Shown here piece after piece: positions 8,331-15,950 of a DNA stretch of 64,000 nt. A model generated the notes under the pieces. The model was not told the origin of the DNA and searched no databases. It saw nothing but the letters and a program-made list of their open reading frames with translations. The stretch spans positions 62,001 through 126,000 of the forward strand of contig JACKCM010000003.1 in assembly GCA_020634035.1 (NCBI GenBank). The letters run 5' to 3'. Positions within the stretch are counted from its first letter, which is position 1; every line of letters begins with the position of its first letter. The translations under genes were made by a program, and so were the position numbers. Origin of the DNA: Candidatus Obscuribacterales bacterium (GTDB taxonomy: Bacteria > Cyanobacteriota > Vampirovibrionia > Obscuribacterales > Obscuribacteraceae).

Positions 8331-9985
8331 CAGATCGCACCATCCTTTCCGGCAGGATCTTTGATGACTGCATTTTTGAAAATCTGGATATCGAGAGCGT
8401 TGAAGGTGATGCCTTCGACCCAGGGCTTAGTCAATATATTTTGGGTAGCCAGATAGAGCGGTATTATCGGGACCTCCCGCTCGCAAAGTAAACGATTCGC
8501 CGATTGATATAAAGAAGCCCTCACAGCCTCGTCCTGCTCTGCTCTGGCTTTGTTCAGCAGAGCATCATATCTGGTGCTGGACCAGCGGGTGTGGTTGTTT
8601 CCACTTCCCGAAGTAAAGATATTCATAAACGATTCCGGGTCTGGGAAATCCGCTCCCCAGGCGCCTCTAAATAGAGGTGGCGGATCTTTTTTGCGCCGGG
8701 CAAGATAGACCTTCCACTCCTGATTGACCAGTTCAACTCGCACTCCGAGATTTTTTTTGAGCTGATCTTGAATAGCCTCCACCACCAGTCGGGCATCCTC
8801 TCGGTTGGGATAAAGAAGCTCCACCTTCGGCAGCCCTTTGCCGCCCGGATAGCCGGCCTGGGCAAGCAAGGCTTTTGCTTTCTTCGCATCAAAGCTCAAG
8901 CCGATATTTTCAGAGTAGCCTATCAGCCCTGGTGGAATCCAGCCATAAAGCGGGGTTTCCTCACGGCGAAGAATACGAGGAAATACACTTCGATCCACCG
9001 CCATGGCAAAAGCTCTGCGCACCAGTTTTTTATCGAATGGCTTTTTCGTGACGTTGAAGGCGATGTAGGACGAACGCAAAAGCGGCAGGTTACGATATCG
9101 CGGCGATTTGAGATAACGCTCCACATCCGAGGTTGAGAAACTGCGGTTGTCCACATAATCTAATTCGTCATTCTCGAACAGAGCAAATGCCGTGGACTGC
9201 TCCGGCACCATGAACATCTTCACCACTTTGACCCGGGGCTCTCCCTCGAAATAATCAGGATTGGAATGAAGCTCTATCTTGTACTCATGCTGCCATTTAT
9301 GCAGCCTGTAGGGCCCATTGGTGACAATGAATCGAGGATCTGTCCACTTGCTGCCATGCTCGACCAGAACATCCTCCCTGAGCGGAAAAGTCGGACAGGT
9401 AGAGGTCAAAGAGAGAAAGTACGCTGCCGGCTGCTTGAGTCGAACTGCAAAAGTTTTTTGATCGATCGCCTCCACTCCCAGGGCGTTCAAATCTTTGATA
9501 CGTCCGGTGTTTATCTCATAAGCGTTTTCGATATCGTAGAGGAATGTGGCGTAAGAAGCACCAGTATCAGGGTCTTGCAGTCTACGCCAGGCGAATACGA
9601 AATCCATTGCCGTGACCGGTTTTCCGTCGGACCAGAAAATATCATCGCGGAGATGAAAGACATAGCGTTTTCCATCCTCCTCAATTTCCCAGGAAGAAGC
9701 CAGAGCCGGCACGATCTTCATCTCAGCGTCCATCTGAGTCAGTCCGTTCATGATGTTCGAGATCACATCGAAAGAGGTGGAATCGGTTGTTGTATGCCAG
9801 TCCAGACTGGGGGGCTCGTTACCGAGATTCATCCTCAAGGTATCCGGCTCGAAACGTGCTCTACCACCCGGTCCCCAGGTGCACGAGACAGTCAGATTGG
9901 AGACAAGCAAAAGGACGGTGCCCGTGATGAGAATAGAAAAGAATCGCGCTCTCGACGCTCTTGATAGATTTAAATCTGGTATCAA
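8330..9985 (-). CDS. peptide ABC transporter substrate-binding protein (OppA/DppA family)
   Basis: A 551-residue extracytoplasmic binding protein of the SBP_bac_5 family. An N-terminal hydrophobic segment ends at Cys35 in a weak lipobox (TVSC), so it may be a lipoprotein. The mature part shows family hallmarks: EPPSLDWHTTTD, then WEIEEDGKRYVFHLRDDIFWSDGKPVTAMDFVFAWRR-like sequence (a recognisable stretch around residues 100-140), and the ADFPDPESF segment near the C-terminus. It delivers oligopeptides or similar substrates to the permeases encoded directly downstream with a one-base overlap. Confidence 0.92.
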   Translation of the reverse strand: MIPDLNLSRASRARFFSILITGTVLLLVSNLTVSCTWGPGGRARFEPDTLRMNLGNEPPSLDWHTTTDSTSFDVISNIMNGLTQMDAEMKIVPALASSWEIEEDGKRYVFHLRDDIFWSDGKPVTAMDFVFAWRRLQDPDTGASYATFLYDIENAYEINTGRIKDLNALGVEAIDQKTFAVRLKQPAAYFLSLTSTCPTFPLREDVLVEHGSKWTDPRFIVTNGPYRLHKWQHEYKIELHSNPDYFEGEPRVKVVKMFMVPEQSTAFALFENDELDYVDNRSFSTSDVERYLKSPRYRNLPLLRSSYIAFNVTKKPFDKKLVRRAFAMAVDRSVFPRILRREETPLYGWIPPGLIGYSENIGLSFDAKKAKALLAQAGYPGGKGLPKVELLYPNREDARLVVEAIQDQLKKNLGVRVELVNQEWKVYLARRKKDPPPLFRGAWGADFPDPESFMNIFTSGSGNNHTRWSSTRYDALLNKARAEQDEAVRASLYQSANRLLCEREVPIIPLYLATQNILTKPWVEGITFNALDIQIFKNAVIKDPAGKDGAI

Positions 9986-10193
9986 GGTGGGTTCCGGCTT
10001 ATATCAGAATTGCAAGCAAAGACATAATATCCCCTTCTCAAGCATCAAAAAGTAACCGTCCTAAATAAGTTAAGAGATGTTTATCCGCCTCTTATGCTTT
10101 GCCGGATCGACGCTCTGAGCATGGTAAATTCGGAAGTCTTCGGCTTGAGCACCGTAATTTATGCTTTTGTATGAAGCGGAAGTCCATACTTTG

Positions 10194-10223
10194 TTGACAC
10201 CGATTTCGTACCTTAGATATACT
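10194..10223 (+). promoter_or_regulatory. sigma70-type promoter of the rpmG-secE-nusG-rplKA operon
   Basis: TTGACA (10194-10199), an 18-base spacer and TATACT (10218-10223) form a near-consensus promoter, predicting a start near 10230 and a leader of about 75 bases before rpmG. Upstream, the rest of the 318-base gap from 9986 shows no other convincing element. Visual call only. Confidence 0.7.
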
Positions 10224-10232
10224 ATTGCCTTG

Positions 10233-10278
10233 ACGCCGGAGAGGCGTTTTTTTGTTGGTCGCCTTTCAAAGAAAGGCG
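10233..10278 (+). promoter_or_regulatory. leader hairpins, the first resembling an intrinsic terminator (possible attenuator)
   Basis: Just after the predicted start, ACGCC (10233-10237) pairs with GGCGT (10243-10247) and runs into seven T residues (10247-10253), the shape of a short intrinsic terminator. Immediately downstream CGCCTTTC (10260-10267) pairs perfectly with GAAAGGCG (10271-10278) across an AAA loop. CGCC of the second hairpin could instead pair with GGCG of the first, so the two may be alternative structures. A regulatory role is inference. Confidence 0.45.
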
Positions 10279-10303
10279 CATCAAGCTCCAGGAGCAGCAG
10301 ATC

Positions 10304-10471
10304 ATGGCTAAGAAAGAAGATAGAATCATTATCACGATGGCTTGCACCACCTGCAAAAGCCGCAACTACACCACCATGAAGAACAAGCGCAACGACACAG
10401 ACAGAATGGAGTTCAAGAAGTACTGCAAATTCTGTCGTCAGCATGTTCCTCACAGAGAGACCAAGAAGTAA
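10304..10471 (+). CDS. rpmG: 50S ribosomal protein L33
   Basis: A 55-codon gene starting at the ATG at 10304, with AGGAG (10290-10294) nine bases upstream. The protein begins MAKKEDRIIITMACTTCKSR and ends CKFCRQHVPHRETKK. Two CxxC pairs (CTTC and CKFC) form the zinc ribbon found in zinc-binding L33 variants. It opens the conserved cluster rpmG - tRNA-Trp - secE - nusG, which is the usual neighbourhood of this gene. The large minus-strand frame over the same bases is a shadow. Confidence 0.96.
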   Translation: MAKKEDRIIITMACTTCKSRNYTTMKNKRNDTDRMEFKKYCKFCRQHVPHRETKK

Positions 10472-10487
10472 GCCAAATCAGAAGGAT

Positions 10488-10516
10488 GAGCCGGCCCCTC
10501 TAACGAGAGCCGGCTC
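10488..10516 (+). other. strong hairpin between rpmG and tRNA-Trp
   Basis: GAGCCGGC (10488-10495) and GCCGGCTC (10509-10516) form a perfect 8-bp stem with a 13-base loop. No T tract follows, so it is not an intrinsic terminator; it may protect the rpmG mRNA end or guide tRNA processing. Role inferred. Confidence 0.5.
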
Positions 10517-10529
10517 TGAAACTGGCTTT

Positions 10530-10600
10530 GCGCCCTTAGTTTAATGGTAAAACGAAGGTCTCCAAAACCTTTGTTGAGGGTTCGACTCCTTCAGGGCGCG
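10530..10600 (+). tRNA. trnW: tRNA-Trp (anticodon CCA)
   Basis: A 71-base cloverleaf. The acceptor arm GCGCCCT pairs with AGGGCGC, there is a D arm with TTTAATGGTAA, the anticodon stem AAGGT/ACCTT encloses the loop CTCCAAA (anticodon CCA), and the T arm has AGGGTTCGACTCCTT. The discriminator is G, as expected for bacterial tRNA-Trp. The 3' CCA is not encoded. A tRNA-Trp directly before secE is a common bacterial arrangement. Confidence 0.96.
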
Positions 10601-10654
10601 AATGTTTTTCTCCGGCAGTTAATGACAATCCCGGACTAATCGGACAAGCAGGCG

Positions 10655-11077
10655 ATGGCGATTAAAAAGCGCAAGAAAGGCAAAGATTCGAAGATCCGGG
10701 TTGATAAGAGCTCCTCGTCCCCTCCAGCCGGAGCCGCTGAAAGCGATGAGCAAGGCAAAAAAGAAGGCAAGGCAGAATCAGTGAGCGCTCAAAATACCGC
10801 CACCAAGGACCCCGGTCCCAAACCGCAACCGCAGTCACGTCCCGAAGAATCCAAGGGTTTGACCGGAATTGCCGCTTATATAGAGTTTCTCAAGCAAGTT
10901 AGAATCGAGTACAGGAAAATCACCTGGCCCGACCGCAGACAGATCATTCAGGAAACCTGGACGGTGCTGATTCTGGTTACTTTCATTACTTTGCTGGTTC
11001 TCGGCTATGACTGGGTCCTGGGCAATATCGTTTTCGGTCCCCTGGAGCACTGGATCAAGCTCAATATGAGCCCATAG
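10655..11077 (+). CDS. secE: preprotein translocase subunit SecE
   Basis: A 140-residue protein. About 70 N-terminal residues are Lys-, Ser-, Pro- and Glu-rich and look disordered. The conserved SecE core follows: an amphipathic helix (FLKQVRIEYRKITWPDRRQI) and one transmembrane helix (TVLILVTFITLLVLGYDWVL). SecE clamps SecY in the inner-membrane translocon. It lies 54 bases after tRNA-Trp and 7 bases before nusG, the standard order. The long charged extension is unlike the minimal single-helix SecE of many bacteria but occurs in various lineages. Confidence 0.96.
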   Translation: MAIKKRKKGKDSKIRVDKSSSSPPAGAAESDEQGKKEGKAESVSAQNTATKDPGPKPQPQSRPEESKGLTGIAAYIEFLKQVRIEYRKITWPDRRQIIQETWTVLILVTFITLLVLGYDWVLGNIVFGPLEHWIKLNMSP

Positions 11078-11084
11078 GGAAGCA

Positions 11085-11684
11085 ATGCTAGATATAGAGA
11101 GAAGAGAGGATACGGGAAAAGAGATGGCTTTCATCAAGTCGGATGGTCACCGCAAATGGTACGCAGTACAAACCGCGTCTGGCCATGAAAACAAAGTCAA
11201 AGAGCACATCGAGAAGCGCGTAGTCACCATGAATGCCCAGGATAAAATCTTCGGCGTTATCGTGCCGGAAAAAATGGTGACCAAGGTCAAGGACGGCAAA
11301 CGCGTCGAAAAGAAAGAAAGAGAGTATCCCGGCTATGTATTCGTCGAGATGATTCTTGATGACGACTCCTGGAGAGTAGTCAGAGAAGCGCCCGGCGTAA
11401 CGAAATATGTAGGAGCAGGTAAAAAACCTATTCCAGTCCAAGACTCCGAAATCAGGAAAATCCTGAGACGCCAGATTGCTACTTCCGGAGTGAAGGGCAA
11501 GAAGGCAGCCCAAATAGACGTAAAGGTCGGAGATTACGTCAGAATCACCGGTGGCCCATTCGCCGACTTTACAGGAGAAGTTACAGAAGTAAACCTGGAG
11601 AGAGAGCGCATAAAGGCGTCTGTGATTATCTTTGGACGTGCTACACCGGTAGAACTGGAGTTCAACCAGGTTATAAAAGTGTAA
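11085..11684 (+). CDS. nusG: transcription termination/antitermination protein NusG
   Basis: Up to 199 residues. The NGN domain begins at KWYAVQTASGHENKVKEHIEKRV and the C-terminal KOW domain contains VGDYVRITGGPFADFTGEV. NusG binds RNA polymerase and links it to Rho or to ribosomal protein S10. Two starts are possible: ATG 11085 (AGGGA at 11076-11080) or ATG 11124, which lies eight residues before the conserved KWYAV. The family usually starts close to that motif, so the shorter form (186 residues) is also plausible. Confidence 0.96.
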   Translation: MLDIERREDTGKEMAFIKSDGHRKWYAVQTASGHENKVKEHIEKRVVTMNAQDKIFGVIVPEKMVTKVKDGKRVEKKEREYPGYVFVEMILDDDSWRVVREAPGVTKYVGAGKKPIPVQDSEIRKILRRQIATSGVKGKKAAQIDVKVGDYVRITGGPFADFTGEVTEVNLERERIKASVIIFGRATPVELEFNQVIKV

Positions 11685-11755
11685 ATGTCCTGGATTTATA
11701 AGCGTTTGGGCCATAAAATCTAGTACTTCGGTATATATATAAGGATCTAGGCACC

Positions 11756-12175
11756 GTGAAAAAGGTCGTTGGAAAGATCAAACTGCAAATTTCTGCTGGT
11801 AAAGCAAACCCGGCACCACCTATAGGACCGGCTCTCGGTCAGCATGGTGTCAACATCATGCAGTTTTGCAAAGAATACAATGCTAAGACACAGGACAAAG
11901 CCGGCACCATCGTTCCGGTCGAAATCACTGTGTACGAGGATCGCTCGTTCGATTTCGTTCTCAAAACTCCTCCTTGCTCCGAGTTGATCAAGAAGGCAGC
12001 GAAAATCGAAAAGGGATCATCGGCCCCTAACAAAACCAAAGTCGGCTCTATAACCGCCGCTCAGGTTACTGAAATTGCCAAAGTCAAAATGCCCGACCTC
12101 AATGCCACAACCATTGAAGCGGCCGAGCTAATGGTTCGCGGCACTGCCAGAAACATGGGCGTCACCATCAAATAA
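11756..12175 (+). CDS. rplK: 50S ribosomal protein L11
   Basis: A 139-residue protein with the L11 hallmarks: the Pro-rich N-terminal segment (KANPAPPIGPALGQHGVNIMQFCKEYN) and the C-terminal RNA-binding domain. It starts with GTG at 11756; AAGGA lies about ten bases upstream. L11 binds the GTPase-associated centre of 23S rRNA and is the substrate of the methyltransferase PrmA, encoded at 52464-53357 in this same window. It is followed by rplA as usual. Confidence 0.97.
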   Translation: MKKVVGKIKLQISAGKANPAPPIGPALGQHGVNIMQFCKEYNAKTQDKAGTIVPVEITVYEDRSFDFVLKTPPCSELIKKAAKIEKGSSAPNKTKVGSITAAQVTEIAKVKMPDLNATTIEAAELMVRGTARNMGVTIK

Positions 12176-12209
12176 GCCGGAATCATATAAATAGGAAAGG
12201 AGCCTCGAA

Positions 12210-12932
12210 ATGGCCAAAAAGACAAAGAGACAGACTCGCCTTCTCGAGCTGAAAGAGAAATATCGTGATCCTCTTGAAGCCGCCGAAGCGATCAAAGTTC
12301 TCAAAGAAGAGAAATCTGTCAAATTCGACCCCACCGTCGAAGTGCACTTCCGTCTTGGCATCAACCCTAAAATAAACGATCAACAGATTCGTTCCACCGT
12401 CAGCCTTCCTGGCGGAACGGGTAAAGAGGTTCGGATTGCGGTTGTGGCCAAAGGCGCTCTTATTGACGAAGCCAAAGCAGCCGGCGCCGATATCGCCGGA
12501 GCAGAAGAACTGGTCGAAGAGATTGGTAAAGGCATGCTCGATTTCGACAAGCTGGTCGCCACTCCCGACTGTATGGCTATGCTGTCGAAAATGGGTCGTA
12601 TCCTCGGTCCTAAAGGTCTGATGCCGAACCCGAAAGACGGCACCGTAACCACCGACATCGCCAAAACCGTAGAAGAGCTGAAAGCCGGTAAAGTAAGCTT
12701 CCGAGCCGAGAAAACCGGTGGACTGGTTCAAATGGCCATCGGCAAGCTCTCCTTCGATGACGAACGCCTTCTCAAAAACCTGGCTGCCGTGGTCGAGCAA
12801 ATCAACAAGGTGAAACCCACCAGCGTTAAAGGCACCTATGTCAAGGCTGTCTACCTGAGCTCCACCATGGGACCCGGTGTCAAACTCGATGTCGCCACCC
12901 TGCAGGATCTCTCCAAGCACGTAGCTGCATAA
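12210..12932 (+). CDS. rplA: 50S ribosomal protein L1
   Basis: A 240-residue protein of usual L1 length, with GTGKEVRIAVVAKG, the conserved GRILGPKGLMPNPKDGTV segment and MGPGVKLDV near the end. GGAG lies just upstream of the ATG at 12210. L1 forms the L1 stalk and in many bacteria represses its own operon. Here the operon ends after rplA at a strong terminator instead of continuing into rplJ and rplL. Confidence 0.97.
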   Translation: MAKKTKRQTRLLELKEKYRDPLEAAEAIKVLKEEKSVKFDPTVEVHFRLGINPKINDQQIRSTVSLPGGTGKEVRIAVVAKGALIDEAKAAGADIAGAEELVEEIGKGMLDFDKLVATPDCMAMLSKMGRILGPKGLMPNPKDGTVTTDIAKTVEELKAGKVSFRAEKTGGLVQMAIGKLSFDDERLLKNLAAVVEQINKVKPTSVKGTYVKAVYLSSTMGPGVKLDVATLQDLSKHVAA

Positions 12933-12954
12933 AGAAGTAGAAATCAAAATCAGA

Positions 12955-12988
12955 AGAGGAGATTCACTAGAATCTCCTCTTTTTCTTT
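12955..12988 (+). terminator. intrinsic terminator after rplA
   Basis: AGAGGAGATTC (12955-12965) pairs perfectly with GAATCTCCTCT (12970-12980) across the loop ACTA, followed by a T-rich tail (TTTTCTTT). This is an 11-bp stem of classical form, 22 bases after the rplA stop. Confidence 0.92.
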
Positions 12989-13020
12989 GTCTAAAGAACA
13001 GCTAAATAGAATCGATAGAA

Positions 13021-13524
13021 TCAGGTCGCTTCGTTGGGCACCAGATAGGTGAAAGGGAAGGTCTGGGAAGCACGGAATGTAAGGGGGGCGCCGCCGCTAT
13101 AGACTTGCGGAACGATAAAGGGTCGAATCTCGACGGTGGTCTCGACGGTGATAGTGCCGCTGACAGTCCCGCCGAAGCCTCCGTTGGACGCCCGCAGGGC
13201 ATCGGTGTCAGTGAGGACGGTACCGGGGTTGAAGATGAACTGGTCCAGGGTGAAATTGCTCAGCATAGAGCTGCCCTGCTGGTTGGCTCGGGCGATGATG
13301 GCATCAGCCCTCTGCCTGGCAGTGGCAGGGTCTCCACTGGAAGCAGCCCGAGCGGCCTGTCGGCAAGTCTGGTCGTTGACCTGAACGCCTATGACAATCA
13401 CAGCCAGGTCAAATAGAACCAGAACCAGAGGTACCAGAATAATCAGGCCTGCACACAGCTCCACCGTGGATTGTCCCCGGCTTCTTGCGGATCGGTATTT
13501 TACGGGAGAGAGAAGTTGAATCAT
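13021..13524 (-). CDS. TadE-like pilus-assembly pseudopilin protein
   Basis: A 167-residue protein. The N-terminus has the TadE pattern: a basic stretch, GQSTVELCAGLIILVPLVLVLFDLAVIVIG (residues about 18-47, a Glu within a hydrophobic helix) and QVNDQTCRQAARAAS. TadE/TadG proteins are minor pseudopilins of tight-adherence type IVc pilus systems, inserted in the inner membrane by this helix. No other tad genes (tadA, tadB, tadC, cpaB) are nearby, so it is an isolated member. The rest of the protein is not diagnostic. Confidence 0.8.
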   Translation of the reverse strand: MIQLLSPVKYRSARSRGQSTVELCAGLIILVPLVLVLFDLAVIVIGVQVNDQTCRQAARAASSGDPATARQRADAIIARANQQGSSMLSNFTLDQFIFNPGTVLTDTDALRASNGGFGGTVSGTITVETTVEIRPFIVPQVYSGGAPLTFRASQTFPFTYLVPNEAT

Positions 13525-13668
13525 TACAAACAGCGAGAAAGTAAATGTTGATCAGATCAAGACTATTCGTTTTCCATTATTCCCAGATACAGCCTGAACT
13601 AATCGGAGACATAGGTCATCAATCCTGAAGTGGTGGTGTAAAATGATTGAGCTAGGAGGCGGAAATCA

Positions 13669-14640
13669 TTGGTTAAATTCAAAGACTACTACCAGACCCT
13701 GGGTGTGAATCGAACGGCGACCCAGAAAGAGATTAAATCTGCCTACCGCTCCCTTGCCCGCAAATATCATCCGGATGCCAACCAGGGCGACAAGGCCTCT
13801 GAAGAGAAATTCAAAGAGATAACCGAAGCCTACGAAGTCCTCAAAGACGAAGATAAACGCAAGAAATACGACCGCCTGGGCTCCAACTGGAAGGCCGGCG
13901 CCGAGTTCAAGCCTCCACCGGATTTCGGCTCCGGCGGATTCGGTTTCGACTTCGAAAAATTCAGCGATCTGAGCAAAAGCGGCGGTCCGTTTTCAGACTT
14001 CTTCGATGTGCTTTTCGGCCAGACTTTTGGTGGCGGCGCTCCCCAGGGAGGCGCCGGCAGTCGCACCACCACCAGTGGCGGCACAAGATTTTCTGGAGCT
14101 CGAAAACCAAAAGACCAGGAAGCCACCATCGAACTTACAGTCGAAGAGCTTGCCTCAGGCGCCCACCGCACTCTCAAGATCACTCCACCGGGGGCGGCCT
14201 CGAAAACAATCGAAGTCAAAATCCCTAAAGGTGTCAGAGCCGGTTCCAAAGTGCGGATTCCGGGCCAGGGCGCTGATAGCCCCTATGGACGAGGCGACCT
14301 TTTTTTGAAAGTGAAAGTCAAACCCCATGACAAATTCACCATCGACGGAGACAATCTTTTTTGCGAAGCCGAGATCTCACCGGCAAAAGCTGTACTCGGT
14401 GGACAGACCAGAGTTCCGACCCTGGACGGACCGGTCAAGATCCGCATTCCGGCAGGTACCCAGGGAGGCAAACTGTTGCGCCTGAGAGGCAGAGGACTGC
14501 CCCAGCTCAAAAGCACCACTCGCGGTGACTTATTGATCCGAGTAAAAATCGTCATCCCAGAAAAGCTGTCTACAGAAGAGAAAGATCTCTACGAAAAACT
14601 GGCCTCTCTCGAACAAAAGAGCACCGCTAGCGCTAACTGA
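13669..14640 (+). CDS. DnaJ-class molecular chaperone (CbpA-like)
   Basis: A 323-residue Hsp40. The J domain (about 1-70) contains the HPD motif (ARKYHPDANQGD) that stimulates DnaK ATPase. A Gly/Phe-rich linker follows (about 85-145), then two beta-barrel substrate-binding domains (RIPGQGADSPYGRGDLF, RLRGRGLPQL). The Cys-rich zinc finger of DnaJ is absent, which places it in the CbpA/DjlA-like type II group. The start is TTG at 13669, supported by AGGAGG at 13654-13659 nine bases upstream. Confidence 0.93.
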   Translation: MVKFKDYYQTLGVNRTATQKEIKSAYRSLARKYHPDANQGDKASEEKFKEITEAYEVLKDEDKRKKYDRLGSNWKAGAEFKPPPDFGSGGFGFDFEKFSDLSKSGGPFSDFFDVLFGQTFGGGAPQGGAGSRTTTSGGTRFSGARKPKDQEATIELTVEELASGAHRTLKITPPGAASKTIEVKIPKGVRAGSKVRIPGQGADSPYGRGDLFLKVKVKPHDKFTIDGDNLFCEAEISPAKAVLGGQTRVPTLDGPVKIRIPAGTQGGKLLRLRGRGLPQLKSTTRGDLLIRVKIVIPEKLSTEEKDLYEKLASLEQKSTASAN

Positions 14641-14680
14641 AGACTGAAGACTGAAGCAGTACTATCGGTGATATCACCGA

Positions 14681-15883
14681 CTATTTTGCTTCTGTTTCTG
14701 TTCCTGATCCTGCCTCTGCTGCCGGCTTCTCACCTTCGGCCTTTTTCTCTTCGGGCGGAGGAGCTACCGATTCAGCCTCTTCCGAAGTGTCTTCGATGGT
14801 AGGAGCATAAGCATCCTCAGCCGGTGCCGCAGGTCGGCTGAGCGGCAAAAGACTGGTAGCAGAAGAGAACTCTCCGAGCGCTTCTTCACGGTTGTGTTCC
14901 CGGAAGAGTACCTCGGACATGAGTTCATGAAGCTCCGGAACACTTTCACGTTTTTTCAGAGCGTCTTTCAAATTCTTCCTGGCTTCCGGCAGGCGATTAA
15001 CTGCAATCAAGAGCTTGGCCAGGGTGACTCGAAGGTCGATGTCTTCTGGTCTATTCTCGACTTTCTGGCGCACATCCGAAATAGCCGATTCGATAAGACC
15101 GGCATTTTTCTCGATCAGCTCTTTGATCTCCGGAGGATAATCAAGATTGTCCGACTCCAGGGCACAACCGCGGACAAAGGTTTCAAAGCCTTTTTCCTTT
15201 TTGCCGTTCACCGCAATAGCCAGACCCAGACGCTTGGTGATCCGCGGGTCTTCAGGTTTCTGCTCGAGAACCTGGTTGAACACTTCGATGGCACGACTGG
15301 TCTTCTCGTCCACCAGATAGAGGTTTGCCAGCTCGATACGCGGCTCGATCCACTCGGGCTTGGCTAGCTTGAGCAAGTTCTCGTACTGCTCTTCAGCCTT
15401 TTCGACAAAGCCGCCGTAATAAAGCTGTCTTGCATAATTGAGGACGACATACTGACTGGTAGGATGGTTGAGAATCGTCTTCTCCAGAACCACATAACCC
15501 TTCCATCTATCCTTAGCATTGTCGGAACGAATCAGGGTATTGCCGATAGCCATGTTCCAGGCAGCATCCTGGCGTTTCTTATTATCTTTGGCGGCTTTCC
15601 AGGCGGCAGCCATGGCTTCTTTGGTCTGCCCTTTCTCGTAAAGGACCCAGGGTTCTTTCTCTTTTACCTTTTCGAGAATCTCGGGAGAATTGAGCAGAGG
15701 GTCGACGGTCTCAATCCCTTTCTTCGTCACCTGGACCGAATTGGCATCCGGCAGTTTGACCGGAACTGCGATGGTAAAAGCGAAAAGTCCCCCGGCAACA
15801 ATTGCCGCCAGAAGCTGGGGACAGAGCAACTCTCTGACTAGATTCTTACGCTCGGGGGGTAACTCCTGCCCATTGACTGCCAA
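14681..15883 (-). CDS. membrane-anchored TPR protein of unknown function
   Basis: A 400-residue protein with a short cytoplasmic N-terminus, one membrane helix (about 22-42, LLAAIVAGGLFAFTIAVPV) and a helical body with several tetratricopeptide-like repeats (for example AVEQ-type units around 175-250 and LAKLLIAVNRLPEARKNLKDALKK). The C-terminal 55 residues are Glu-, Pro- and Ala-rich and probably disordered. TPR arrays mediate protein-protein contacts; no specific partner is suggested. It is convergent with the DnaJ-class gene. Confidence 0.75.
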   Translation of the reverse strand: MAVNGQELPPERKNLVRELLCPQLLAAIVAGGLFAFTIAVPVKLPDANSVQVTKKGIETVDPLLNSPEILEKVKEKEPWVLYEKGQTKEAMAAAWKAAKDNKKRQDAAWNMAIGNTLIRSDNAKDRWKGYVVLEKTILNHPTSQYVVLNYARQLYYGGFVEKAEEQYENLLKLAKPEWIEPRIELANLYLVDEKTSRAIEVFNQVLEQKPEDPRITKRLGLAIAVNGKKEKGFETFVRGCALESDNLDYPPEIKELIEKNAGLIESAISDVRQKVENRPEDIDLRVTLAKLLIAVNRLPEARKNLKDALKKRESVPELHELMSEVLFREHNREEALGEFSSATSLLPLSRPAAPAEDAYAPTIEDTSEEAESVAPPPEEKKAEGEKPAAEAGSGTETEAK

Positions 15884-15950
15884 GACAATTCTCCTTCAAA
15901 GAAACTTCTTTTGAACTCTTATTTGAATAAGTTCCCTCACCGGACCGAGG

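Noticed and set aside
10070..10453. Minus-strand open frame of 127 codons over the rpmG region
   Set aside because: It overlaps the promoter, leader and rpmG on the other strand; the plus strand encodes a clear L33.
12183..12947. Long minus-strand frame opposite rplA
   Set aside because: Shadow of rplA; the plus-strand protein is unmistakable L1.
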